A stretch of DNA of 64,000 nucleotides. Source: an uncultured Prevotellaceae bacterium. Its GTDB lineage: Bacteria > Bacteroidota > Bacteroidia > Bacteroidales > Bacteroidaceae. The translations under genes and the position numbers were made by a program. This document shows positions 7,693 through 16,154 of this stretch, in pieces (the first letter of the stretch is position 1; each line of letters starts with the position of its first letter). The notes under the pieces were generated by a model. That model made no database searches and was not told where the DNA came from. It saw only the letters and a program-made list of their open reading frames with translations. The stretch lies in the NCBI GenBank assembly GCA_902768785.1, contig CACXMM010000009.1, forward strand, positions 24,250 through 88,249, read 5' to 3'.

Positions 7693-9735
7693 ATGAAAAC
7701 AATAGCAATGAAAACAAAAACGAACGCAAGTAGGGTTTTTCTGTTAACCTTCTGCTTATTGATGATGAGTTCGCTCAAGGCGGCGGCTGCCACGAAGTAT
7801 GGCTTCTGGGTCGGTGGCGTGGAAGTAACCAGTGATAACTATACCAACATCACAAGCAGTGCCATTACAAGTGGCACGGTGAAGTACGTCCCAAGCACGA
7901 ATACACTAACGCTTACCAACTGTACCATCAAGCGCACGGGTAATAATGAGCGTGCCATTGAAAACAACAGTTGTGAGGGTTTGATCGTGAAATTCGTGGG
8001 AACCAATAATCTCAGTTCAGTCAAAGCTTCAGCCGTGCGATTCGAAACTAAAGGAACGCTTGAGGTGGTTTCTGGAACCACGACTCTTTCAAGTGAGAAC
8101 TATGAGGGCATATATCTGTATAACAAGGCTAAACTGAATATTAAAGGGCCTGGCAATTTGGTTGTAAAATCCACTAATGATTGTGCTATTGAAGGAGGCT
8201 TTGTCGATGGTATTTGGTGTGAAGTCTCTTTTTCCGATGGGTTAACAGCAACAATCCAAGGGAAAAAGGGAGACATTGTTGATTTGTATAGTACTTTTAA
8301 AGAAAACTCAAATATTGAAATAAGGTTCAAAGCAACGGGAGATAGTTCTTGCCCTAATGTCAAAAACACCTATGTAATTAATGCACACGAAAGTGACGAA
8401 AAAGGTCTATCTCCAGGGGAATCTCCGGTTATTGTTGAACCTTTCGGTGCAATATTGGGTAAAGATGATTATGGATCGGATATGGGAGTGTTGTATTATC
8501 CAGGTGTTTTACCTGTAGAAGTCTATAATCAAGATGTTGTCGTGAACACCCGTTGGAAAGTTCTGCTTAATGGATTATATTTTTGGGATTCTGCCTTAAG
8601 TGGATTCTTGCGTAATAAATATGGGAAGGGGTATCTCACAGAGAGTGAAGTGGCAGGACTTACCGATTTGGACGTAAGCGGCCAAGGCATCACCAGTTTA
8701 AAAGGCATTTATTGTCTAACTGCGTTGAAATCAATAAATTGCAGCAACAACAATTTCTCCGCTAATCAAATAACTGTTGAACATCCATCGTTGACCGTCC
8801 TAGATTGCTCGAATTGTCAATTAGAGGAGGTTTTAAGTGCTGCACCTTTAACTACGCTCAACTGCGAGAATAACAAATTGAATAATCTGGCTATAAGTAA
8901 TAAGAATGGTCTCAAAACACTTAAGTGTGGTAATAATGTCTTCACATATTTGGATTTAGGAGACTATTCAAGTCTCACCACGCTGGATTGCAGTAACAAT
9001 ACTAAACTCAAACAGCTTGATTGTTCAAATCTATCCCTATCTTCTCTTAATGCAAGTGGGTGTTCTCAGCTTACCAGTCTTAACTGCTCTAACAATGCCC
9101 TAAATACTCTTAATGTAAGTGGGTGTTCTCAGCTTACCAGTCTTTACTGCAGTAACAATTCCCTAAATTCTTTAAATATAAGTGGGTGTTCTCAGCTTAC
9201 CACCCTTAACTGCTCTAAGAATAAATTGGGAAGTCTTTCTGTTTCTGGAAAGACAAATCTTCAAACCCTCAACTGTAGTGGCAATACTTCGCTGACTTAC
9301 CTTAACTGTACGAACGACAGCAAGCTCAGTACGTTGGATTGTTCCAGCTGCGCTTTGACATCAATGAATCTCTCTGGCTGTTCCAAATTGAGTTCGCTTA
9401 ATTGCAAATCCAATCAGTTCGCAACGCTCAGTATTAAAAACTACACATATCTTAAAACGCTCAACTGCAGCAGCAATACAAAGATGACGGAACTGGATTG
9501 TTCAAACAATAGCCTGACAAGTCTTACTGTAACAGGCAACTCAAAGTTGGAGGAACTGAATTGTTCAAACAATAGCCTGACAGGTCTTTCTGTAGCAAAC
9601 AACTCAAAATTGGAGTATTTGTATTGTTCAAACAATAAACTGACCGGTCTTTCGACCACAGGCTGTAGTAGTCTTGGGCTTATCCACTGTGACGGTAACC
9701 AATTCACCTCACTTTCCCTTTCTAACATTCCATAG
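7693..9735 (+). CDS. Leucine-rich-repeat surface protein, N-terminal part (ends at amber)
   Basis: An exported protein of 680 residues up to a TAG at 9733-9735. The signal peptide covers about residues 1-33 (cleavage near 'LKAAAA'). Residues 35-230 form a beta-rich region of unknown family, and from about 325 there are 21-residue leucine-rich repeats of the type L-x-C-S-N-N-x-L-x-x-L-x-x-S-G-C. Repeats rich in Cys and Asn like these occur in BspA-like and related surface LRR proteins. The reading frame continues past TAG for another 289 codons with the same repeats, so this is the front of a ~969-residue protein. Three adjacent repeats (about 9050-9230) are almost identical at DNA level. Confidence 0.75.
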   Translation: MKTIAMKTKTNASRVFLLTFCLLMMSSLKAAAATKYGFWVGGVEVTSDNYTNITSSAITSGTVKYVPSTNTLTLTNCTIKRTGNNERAIENNSCEGLIVKFVGTNNLSSVKASAVRFETKGTLEVVSGTTTLSSENYEGIYLYNKAKLNIKGPGNLVVKSTNDCAIEGGFVDGIWCEVSFSDGLTATIQGKKGDIVDLYSTFKENSNIEIRFKATGDSSCPNVKNTYVINAHESDEKGLSPGESPVIVEPFGAILGKDDYGSDMGVLYYPGVLPVEVYNQDVVVNTRWKVLLNGLYFWDSALSGFLRNKYGKGYLTESEVAGLTDLDVSGQGITSLKGIYCLTALKSINCSNNNFSANQITVEHPSLTVLDCSNCQLEEVLSAAPLTTLNCENNKLNNLAISNKNGLKTLKCGNNVFTYLDLGDYSSLTTLDCSNNTKLKQLDCSNLSLSSLNASGCSQLTSLNCSNNALNTLNVSGCSQLTSLYCSNNSLNSLNISGCSQLTTLNCSKNKLGSLSVSGKTNLQTLNCSGNTSLTYLNCTNDSKLSTLDCSSCALTSMNLSGCSKLSSLNCKSNQFATLSIKNYTYLKTLNCSSNTKMTELDCSNNSLTSLTVTGNSKLEELNCSNNSLTGLSVANNSKLEYLYCSNNKLTGLSTTGCSSLGLIHCDGNQFTSLSLSNIP

Positions 9736-10602
9736 CTTTATGCACTCAATTGCAGCGACAACATAAAGCTGCAGACACTTAGTTGTTATAAAAATGCACT
9801 TTGTGAATTAAATGTGGATGGTTGTACTGCATTGCAGACACTGGAGTGCTACAGCAATAATCTGAATTCTCTTTACGTGTCGGATTGTACTGCATTGCAA
9901 AAACTGTCCTGCTACAGTAATCCATTAGGTTCTCTTGACGTGTCGAAATGTACCGCATTGAAAACACTGACCTGCAGCTCCAATAACTTAGATGTTCTTG
10001 ACGTGAAGAATTGTACCGATCTGTCGTCATTAATCTGCAATAATAATATGACAGGTCTTGATTTATCGGGAAACAGGAAATTGAAGAGTCTTAATTGTAG
10101 TAATAATTCGATAAGTGGCGTTCTTGACCTGAGTTCAATTGATCAAGGGACATTAACAGATTTGAATTGTGTTCATAACAGAATAACAGGGATACTTTTC
10201 TCAAACAGTATTCCCACGCTCGAGTCTGTGATTTGTTATGATAATTGTATCAGGAACATGGATGGTATTGTAAGAAGCCTTCCAGACAGAAATGGTATGA
10301 CAACAGGAGCATTGAAGGCGATTGTACCAGACTCATATTCCGAACAGAATGTCATCACTGTGAGCCAGGTGCAGAGTGCTATGTTGAAGAACTGGACGAC
10401 ATACCGGTATGTAGATGGGGGAAATTGGTCTGTGTATTTGGGAAGTGAAGATGTAGGTGTAGCAACCGGCATCGCCCCCATAGGTACATCTACCGAAGAC
10501 TCCACACCGCTCTATAACCTCAGCGGTCAGCGTGTAGGCAGCAACTACAAGGGCGTTGTTGTCACAAAGGACAAAAAGGTTAGAATGAAAAAATCCTTGT
10601 AA
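9736..10602 (+). pseudogene. LRR surface protein, C-terminal part downstream of amber
   Basis: In frame with the upstream LRR gene after a single TAG. Translation resumes with 'LYALNCSDNIKLQTLSC', a normal repeat, and goes on through about ten more repeats to a C-terminal tail with 'PLYNLSGQRVGSNYKG' and a basic end. That tail resembles the sorting-like tail of many Bacteroidales exported proteins and is matched by the cohesin-like protein at 57202. Without readthrough this half lacks a signal peptide and the first half lacks the sorting tail, so the gene is probably inactivated by one point mutation (TAT/TAC or CAG to TAG). Restarting at 9814 (ATG) is possible but would be cytoplasmic. Confidence 0.75.
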
Positions 10603-10615
10603 GACACTACAAAAA

Positions 10616-10645
10616 GAATGCGGGCAGGGAAGCCCGCATTCTTTT
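10616..10645 (+). terminator. Intrinsic terminator after the LRR gene
   Basis: A 10-bp perfect stem gaatgcgggc / gcccgcattc with a 6-nt loop, followed by TTTT. It starts 14 bp after the LRR stop. Confidence 0.85.
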
Positions 10646-10756
10646 ATATACCACTGCTACATGTTCCCATGTTGGGAACAACAGGGAATCATCATTACTA
10701 CTGTTGCTTTTTCTCAAAAAGACCAAGAAATCCTTTGTCGTTTCACCTAAAACCCT

Positions 10757-10764
10757 TATCTTTG
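10757..10764 (+). promoter_or_regulatory. -7 promoter box of the first Rpn gene
   Basis: TATCTTTG followed by CAAG, about 73 bp before the ATG at 10837. Confidence 0.55.
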
Positions 10765-10836
10765 CAAGTGCGAAGGAGTGAGATTGTGTGCCACAACCTT
10801 AGTTCCGATAAATATTGTTTCACTTAAATCTTTGCT

Positions 10837-11676
10837 ATGAGCAGATTTATCAACCCGTTTACTGATGTCGGGTTTAAAAAAATCTTTGGGCAGGAGATGA
10901 ACAAGGACCTGCTGTTGAGCTTCCTCAACAATTTGTTGATGGGTGAGCGAGTGATAAACGACCTGCGTTTCCTGGACAAGGAACAGATGCCTGAGATGGG
11001 ATCTTCGCGAGAACTGGTCTTTGACGTGTTCTGCGAGACCTCAGATGGTGAGAACATCATCGTGGAGATGCAGCTGAAGGGTCAGGACTATTTCAAGGAC
11101 CGTGCAATCTTCTATATGTCTCAGGGCATCATCAGGCAGGGTGTACAAGGGAGGAAGTGGAACTACAAGGTACATTCGGTGTATGGGGTGTTCATCATGA
11201 ACTTCCGCGATGAGGATTATTTTAGGGGTAAGTTCCGCACAGATGTCGGACTGCTGGACATGAGGACCCACGAACTGTTTTCCGACCGCATCCGCATGAT
11301 CTTCCTGCAGATGCCCTGTTTTCTGAAAGAAGCATCTCAGTGTCGCACACTGTTTGACCGTTGGATATATGTATTAAAGAATATGGAAGTACTGGAAAGA
11401 ATGCCCTGGGAGGCTCGTATAGCCGTGTTCAAGAAACTGGCAGATGTTGCCTCTACTGCCGCGCTCACACCTGAGGAGCGCGATAAGTACGAGTATAGCC
11501 TGAAGAAGATCCGTGATGAGCTGTCGATTATGTCGCATGAAAGGAAGCAGGGCATCAAGGAAGGTGAGAAGAATGCACGACTTACCATTGCTCAGCACCT
11601 GAAAGAGAAAGGAATAGATGCCAGTCTGATTGCTGAGACGACAGGCTTATCCATCGAAGAGATAAACGACCTTTAA
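10837..11676 (+). CDS. Rpn family PD-(D/E)XK nuclease / putative transposase
   Basis: A 279-residue member of the PD-(D/E)XK 'recombination-promoting nuclease / putative transposase' group. The N-terminus 'FINPFTDVGFKKIFG' is the family signature. The nuclease core is the Asp of 'LVFDVFCETSDGENIIVEMQ' with the E-x-Q at its end (near residues 61-79). The C-terminal 'GIDASLIAETTGLSIEEIND' recurs with small changes in the second copy at 58520. Rpn proteins promote RecA-independent recombination in E. coli; whether this one moves DNA is unknown, and no terminal repeats flank it. It has its own promoter. Confidence 0.8.
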   Translation: MSRFINPFTDVGFKKIFGQEMNKDLLLSFLNNLLMGERVINDLRFLDKEQMPEMGSSRELVFDVFCETSDGENIIVEMQLKGQDYFKDRAIFYMSQGIIRQGVQGRKWNYKVHSVYGVFIMNFRDEDYFRGKFRTDVGLLDMRTHELFSDRIRMIFLQMPCFLKEASQCRTLFDRWIYVLKNMEVLERMPWEARIAVFKKLADVASTAALTPEERDKYEYSLKKIRDELSIMSHERKQGIKEGEKNARLTIAQHLKEKGIDASLIAETTGLSIEEINDL

Positions 11677-11745
11677 TTAAGAGTTGAAGAGTTGAATAAT
11701 TGAAGAGTTGAATAATGAAGAGGCTCTCTCTTTGTTAATTCTCAA
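11674..11745 (+). repeat. GAGTTGAA-unit repeat
   Basis: Units gagttgaa and gagttgaataat are repeated four times directly after the Rpn stop, followed by ttaattctcaac as a weak inverted counterpart. Same style as the other short-unit elements. Confidence 0.55.
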
Positions 11746-11762
11746 CGATCAAGGAAAACAGC

Positions 11763-12404
11763 ATGATTGAACAGAATATGATGGATGGTGTCTTACAGCA
11801 TGAAGGAGGACAGGAGCGTTGGAGTGAGAATGTCATCGTGGTGGATGCTGACTATGCCGACCGCGTGGCATTTAACCTCATTGTGAACTTCGAAAGGATG
11901 CTGGGGAGGAAGATTCCGGCAGCTGACATGGCCCGTTGGATAGACTGTGTGGCCTTGGACGGAGGAGTCTCTCCTGTGGATAATCCTGAGGGGAACGTTT
12001 CCGTGGTGCTGATCCATGAAAAAGACTCTAAGGCTTTCAAGCACTTCGTTCCTGCTTCGTACAGTGAACTGCACGGCAAGGCGTTCAAGGATCATCTGGG
12101 GGAGTTTGTGTTCTCGACAGTTCCAGTGGAATCTCTTACCACAAAGGATGACCTCCTCCTGGATGTGGTACAGGCAGTCGTGGGATCCAAGGAGGTGAAA
12201 CGGCTGATGGTGGTTCCCAATGCAGAGGATGGTGACTGCTACGACCGTCTGCGCCAAATGCTCCGTCATGCTGATGACGACAAGCGAATCACCCTTTTTG
12301 CCATGCAGCCCATGGCGGGCGGCAATTTCCGACAGGAGATTCTGGGCTATTCGCTGATGCAGGCTCTGGGCATCCGTGCGGCAGAGCTGGAAAGTAAAAT
12401 GTAA
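11763..12404 (+). CDS. Uncharacterised cytoplasmic protein
   Basis: It has 213 residues with no signal peptide or membrane segment. I do not recognise a domain with confidence. The sequence is well-formed and acidic, with predicted alternating beta strands and helices ('NVIVVDADYADRVAFNLIVN', 'VKRLMVVPNAEDGD'), suggesting a globular alpha/beta fold. It ends 20 bp before the exported DUF3298-like gene, and the two are followed by carboxynorspermidine dehydrogenase 25 bp later, so all three probably form one transcript that may also reach recA. Codon use is like that of its neighbours. Confidence 0.65.
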   Translation: MIEQNMMDGVLQHEGGQERWSENVIVVDADYADRVAFNLIVNFERMLGRKIPAADMARWIDCVALDGGVSPVDNPEGNVSVVLIHEKDSKAFKHFVPASYSELHGKAFKDHLGEFVFSTVPVESLTTKDDLLLDVVQAVVGSKEVKRLMVVPNAEDGDCYDRLRQMLRHADDDKRITLFAMQPMAGGNFRQEILGYSLMQALGIRAAELESKM

Positions 12405-12424
12405 ATCTGACACATGCAATAACT

Positions 12425-13669
12425 ATGGAAATATCAATAGGCAAATGGCTGAGAGCCACCGTTCTTCTTGTTGCTCTGTGCTGGGATGTTTCTTCTTATG
12501 CCCAGCAGCTGACGATCACGAAATACGACATCGACAAAGTTCCAGTGAAATGGAACGACATGGAGGCGCAGCTGACGATCGATGCCGAGTATCCGGAAGG
12601 GAGTTCCCCTGCTGCCAGAACGTTGCATCGCTGGCTCTGCGAATTGTTTACTGCCAGGGAATTCCAAGGACAATTCTCTACGAGTAAGCAGCTGATGGAG
12701 CGCGTGGAGGCCGACTTCATGGAGACTAATTCCGTTGAGATGATGAAGCGTGTGGCCGAGGAGGGAACGGAAGAAGGAAACTGGTACTTTAACTACCGTG
12801 TGAAGAAAGAATATGAAAGTAGCCGCATCGTTTCCTACACTTATAGCTGGGACGCCTTCCAGGTGGGGAATGCCACGTCGAATGCCAATATCATTGATGT
12901 GACGGTTGCCAAGACCGACGGACGCATCCTGGGTTGGGAGATGTTCACCTCTGTGCGGCAGCTGAAGAAACTGCTGGATAAGCAGCTGGTAGAGAAATAC
13001 GGTGAGGATGGGGCTGACCTCTACCTAAAGGGGACACCGCCAATGCCGAGGGCTCCCCTGTTTCTGAAGGACGGTGTGAGGTTCGATTTCGGCGATTATA
13101 CCATCTATGTACCGCATGTGTATGAGGAGACGGGGGAGTATCCCTGTGCCTTTCTGAGATATGCCGATATCAAGCATCTGCTTACCGATGAGGCAAAGGC
13201 TTTGCTGGGACTGTCACAACAGGCACCTTCTTTGAACGAGCCGGAACCCGCTTCCGACCCTCAAGTGAATGCTGAGCTGTTCCGTGTTTATCTGAAGAGC
13301 TGGGATGATCTTCATAACCTTCGACAGAATGATGATTTCGTGTACGAATATACTCCGAACGTGGATTATTATGGGACGAAGATGGCAAAGGAGAAGGTGC
13401 AGCAGTCGAAGGTGGCCTTCCTGCAGAAGACGCCTGACTATGAGCAGGTAAGCTATCGGCTAAAAGCAACAAAGACAGACGACCGTCATGTACGTTGCGA
13501 CTTTCAGAAACGGACGGTCACCCAAGGTAAGACGCGTGTCTATCCTTCCTATCTGATCTATGTCACAGAGGATAATGGCCTCAGTTGGCAGATAGAGCGG
13601 GAGAGTGATCTGGTGACGGATAAGAACCTGCAGAAACAACGGGCGCAGGCGAAAGGAAAAGCAAAATGA
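12425..13669 (+). CDS. Exported DUF3298/RsiV-like protein
   Basis: A 414-residue exported protein with a signal peptide at about residues 1-27 (cleavage after 'SSYAQ'). The region around residues 60-240 has the layout of DUF3298 / RsiV-like domains: a two-part alpha-beta body with 'NVIDVTVAKTDGRILGWE'-like strand pattern (here NIIDVTVAKTDGRILGWEMF) and a late 'VRFDFGDYTIYVPHVYEE' strand. The last 130 residues form a separate domain with 'YVTEDNGLSWQIERE'. In Gram-positives such folds bind lysozyme in RsiV, but no such role can be claimed here. Periplasmic or surface location is predicted; function unknown. Confidence 0.6.
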   Translation: MEISIGKWLRATVLLVALCWDVSSYAQQLTITKYDIDKVPVKWNDMEAQLTIDAEYPEGSSPAARTLHRWLCELFTAREFQGQFSTSKQLMERVEADFMETNSVEMMKRVAEEGTEEGNWYFNYRVKKEYESSRIVSYTYSWDAFQVGNATSNANIIDVTVAKTDGRILGWEMFTSVRQLKKLLDKQLVEKYGEDGADLYLKGTPPMPRAPLFLKDGVRFDFGDYTIYVPHVYEETGEYPCAFLRYADIKHLLTDEAKALLGLSQQAPSLNEPEPASDPQVNAELFRVYLKSWDDLHNLRQNDDFVYEYTPNVDYYGTKMAKEKVQQSKVAFLQKTPDYEQVSYRLKATKTDDRHVRCDFQKRTVTQGKTRVYPSYLIYVTEDNGLSWQIERESDLVTDKNLQKQRAQAKGKAK

Positions 13670-13694
13670 AAATATAATCAAAAATAGAAAGAAA

Positions 13695-14933
13695 ATGAGC
13701 AGAATTTTGATGATTGGCGCCGGAGGCGTCGCAACAGTGGCAGCGTTCAAGATCGTGCAGAATGCTGATGTGTTCACTGAGTTTATGATTGCCAGCAGGC
13801 GCAAGGCAAAGTGTGACAAACTGGTGGAGGCCATCCATGCCAAAGGCTATCAGATGGATATCAAGACGGCACAGGTGGATGCTGATGACGTGGAGCAGCT
13901 GAAAGCATTGTTCAACGACTATCAGCCGGAATTGGTCATCAACCTCGCATTGCCCTATCAGGACCTTACCATCATGGAGGCTTGTCTGGCTTGCGGTTGC
14001 AACTACCTCGATACGGCCAACTATGAGCCGAAGGATGAGGCACACTTTGAATATTCATGGCAGTGGGCATACAGGGAACGTTTCGAGAAAGCAGGACTGA
14101 CCGCTATCCTCGGATGTGGCTTCGACCCTGGTGTGACAAGTATCTTCACGGCATATGCTGCCAAGCACCACTTTGACGAGATCCATTACCTTGACATCGT
14201 GGACTGTAATGCGGGCGACCATCACAAGGCGTTTGCCACAAACTTCAACCCAGAGATCAATATCCGCGAGATCACGCAGAAGGGACTCTACTGGGAGAAC
14301 GGACAATGGGTGGAGACGGAACCGCTGGAGATTCATAAGGACCTGACATACCCAGGCATCGGACCGCGTGACAGCTACCTGCTGCACCATGAGGAGATCG
14401 AGTCGCTGGTCATCAACTTCCCCACCATCAAACGGGCACGGTTCTGGATGACCTTCGGACAGCAGTACCTGAAGCATCTGGAGGTGATACAGAATATCGG
14501 CATGAGCCGTATCGACGAGGTGACCTATGAAGCACCGCTTGCAGACGGTACAGGCACGGCGAAGGTGAAGATCGTTCCGCTGCAGTTCCTCAAGGCCGTA
14601 TTGCCTAATCCGCAGGATCTGGGCGAGAACTATGAAGGGGAAACGAGCATCGGCTGTCGCATCCGAGGAATCGGCAAGGATGGTAAGGAGCACACCTATT
14701 ATATCTATAATAACTGCTCGCATCGTGCCGCCTACGAGGAAACGGGCATGCAGGGCGTCTCTTACACCACAGGCGTTCCCGCCATGATCGGTGCCATGAT
14801 GTTCTGCAAGGGCATCTGGAAGAAACCAGGTGTGTATAATGTGGAGGAGTTCGATCCCGATCCGTTCCTGGAGCAGCTGAATCAGCAAGGACTGCCGTGG
14901 CATGAGATCCACGATGGGGATCTGGAGCTGTGA
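13695..14933 (+). CDS. Carboxynorspermidine dehydrogenase (saccharopine dehydrogenase family)
   Basis: NAD(P)H-dependent reductase predicted to condense aspartate-semialdehyde with a diamine to carboxy(nor)spermidine in the alternative spermidine pathway. It has 412 residues, the family's usual size. The N-terminal Rossmann loop 'LMIGAGGVATVAAFKI' covers residues 5-20, 'CNYLDTANYE' is near 100-110, and 'GCGFDPGVTSIFTAYAAKHH' near 138-157 is characteristic of the carboxynorspermidine branch versus true saccharopine dehydrogenases. The partner decarboxylase NspC is not in the window. The gene lies 25 bp after the DUF3298-like gene and 82 bp before recA. Confidence 0.82.
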   Translation: MSRILMIGAGGVATVAAFKIVQNADVFTEFMIASRRKAKCDKLVEAIHAKGYQMDIKTAQVDADDVEQLKALFNDYQPELVINLALPYQDLTIMEACLACGCNYLDTANYEPKDEAHFEYSWQWAYRERFEKAGLTAILGCGFDPGVTSIFTAYAAKHHFDEIHYLDIVDCNAGDHHKAFATNFNPEINIREITQKGLYWENGQWVETEPLEIHKDLTYPGIGPRDSYLLHHEEIESLVINFPTIKRARFWMTFGQQYLKHLEVIQNIGMSRIDEVTYEAPLADGTGTAKVKIVPLQFLKAVLPNPQDLGENYEGETSIGCRIRGIGKDGKEHTYYIYNNCSHRAAYEETGMQGVSYTTGVPAMIGAMMFCKGIWKKPGVYNVEEFDPDPFLEQLNQQGLPWHEIHDGDLEL

Positions 14934-14935
14934 TA

Positions 14936-14998
14936 TCACTCTATCGCAATATCGCAATATCGTTATATCGATATAACGTAATAACGTAATACCGAGAT
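14936..14998 (+). repeat. CGATATAAC-unit repeat before recA
   Basis: Units atcgcaat, atcgttat, atcgatataac and gtaataac fill the gap between carboxynorspermidine dehydrogenase and recA. Same unit family as the tracts at 2573 and 4087, 10-12 kb away. Confidence 0.75.
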
Positions 14999-15015
14999 TA
15001 TAAAATAAAACAACA

Positions 15016-16047
15016 ATGGCAAAAAAAGAATTGGAAAACGAGGCCGCTGGTGCTCAGAACGAGAAACTGAAGGCCTTGCAGGCCGCCATGTCGAAGATTG
15101 AAAAGGACTTCGGCAAGGGGTCTATCATGAAACTGGGTGACGATCATGTGGAGAATGTGGAGGTGATCTCCTCAGGAAGTATCGGACTGAATGCTGCATT
15201 GGGCGTGGGGGGCTATCCGCGTGGACGAATCATTGAGATCTATGGTCCTGAGTCATCTGGAAAGACGACCTTGGCTATTCATGCCATCGCTGAGGCACAG
15301 AAAGCGGGTGGCATCGCGGCCTTCATCGATGCAGAGCATGCCTTCGACCGCTTCTATGCAGAGAAATTGGGCGTGGATATCGATAACCTGTGGATCTCAC
15401 AGCCGGATAATGGGGAACAGGCCCTGCAGATTGCTGATCAACTGATTAGCTCGTCGGCTATCGATATCCTGGTGATCGACTCTGTGGCAGCACTGACTCC
15501 CAAGAAGGAGATAGAGGGTGACATGGGTGATAATGTGGTGGGACTGCAGGCACGACTGATGAGTCAGGCACTGCGTAAGCTCACTTCCACCATCTCAAAG
15601 ACCAACACCACCTGCATCTTCATCAACCAGTTGCGCGAGAAGATAGGTGTGATGTTTGGTAACCCAGAGACCACTACGGGTGGTAATGCCCTGAAGTTCT
15701 ATGCATCTGTGCGTCTGGATATCCGTCGTGTAACGAGCATCAAGGATGGTGATGAGGTGATAGGCAATCAGGTCCGCGTCAAGGTGGTAAAGAACAAGGT
15801 CGCTCCTCCTTTCCGTAAATGTGAGTTTGAGATTACCTTCGGTGAGGGAATCTCCAAGGTGGGAGAGATCGTTGACCTCGGCGTAGAGTACGGTATCATT
15901 CAGAAAAGTGGCAGCTGGTTCTCGTATGAGGGTAGCAGACTGGCACAGGGACGTGATGCCGTGAAGAAACTCCTGCAAGATAATCCTGAACTCTGTGAGG
16001 AACTGGAGGGAAAGATTATGCAGGCCATCTCCGACAAGAAAGACTGA
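15016..16047 (+). CDS. recA: Recombinase RecA
   Basis: Cytoplasmic ATP-dependent strand-exchange protein for homologous recombination and SOS induction. It has 343 residues, the normal length. Walker A 'GPESSGKT' is near residues 76-83, Walker B '[12 protein letters not shown]' near 151-162, the L1 loop '[13 protein letters not shown]' near 176-188, and the L2 loop '[20 protein letters not shown]' near 215-234. Usual acidic C-terminus. No LexA-type operator was recognised upstream; the gene may share the upstream transcript. A strong terminator follows. Confidence 0.97.
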   Translation: MAKKELENEAAGAQNEKLKALQAAMSKIEKDFGKGSIMKLGDDHVENVEVISSGSIGLNAALGVGGYPRGRIIEIYGPESSGKTTLAIHAIAEAQKAGGIAAFIDAEHAFDRFYAEKLGVDIDNLWISQPDNGEQALQIADQLISSSAIDILVIDSVAALTPKKEIEGDMGDNVVGLQARLMSQALRKLTSTISKTNTTCIFINQLREKIGVMFGNPETTTGGNALKFYASVRLDIRRVTSIKDGDEVIGNQVRVKVVKNKVAPPFRKCEFEITFGEGISKVGEIVDLGVEYGIIQKSGSWFSYEGSRLAQGRDAVKKLLQDNPELCEELEGKIMQAISDKKD

Positions 16048-16079
16048 CAGCGAGGTAGTCTTGAGAATAATTAATTAAT

Positions 16080-16123
16080 GAGGAGCCGCAGGTGTTGCAA
16101 GACACATCTGCGGCTCCTCTTTC
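16080..16123 (+). terminator. Intrinsic terminator after recA
   Basis: A 12-bp stem gaggagccgcag / ctgcggctcctc, 33 bp after the recA stop, followed by TTTCT. It lies between the convergent recA and alaS genes. Confidence 0.8.
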
Positions 16124-16154
16124 TATCCGAACAAAAACGGGGATCCTAACTGGA

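Noticed and set aside
7693-10602. Alternative genetic code with TAG as sense
   Set aside because: alaS, rsgA and the MFS porter all end at TAG exactly where their families end.
10618-10827. 69-residue frame between the LRR and Rpn genes
   Set aside because: It starts inside the LRR terminator and covers the Rpn promoter box.
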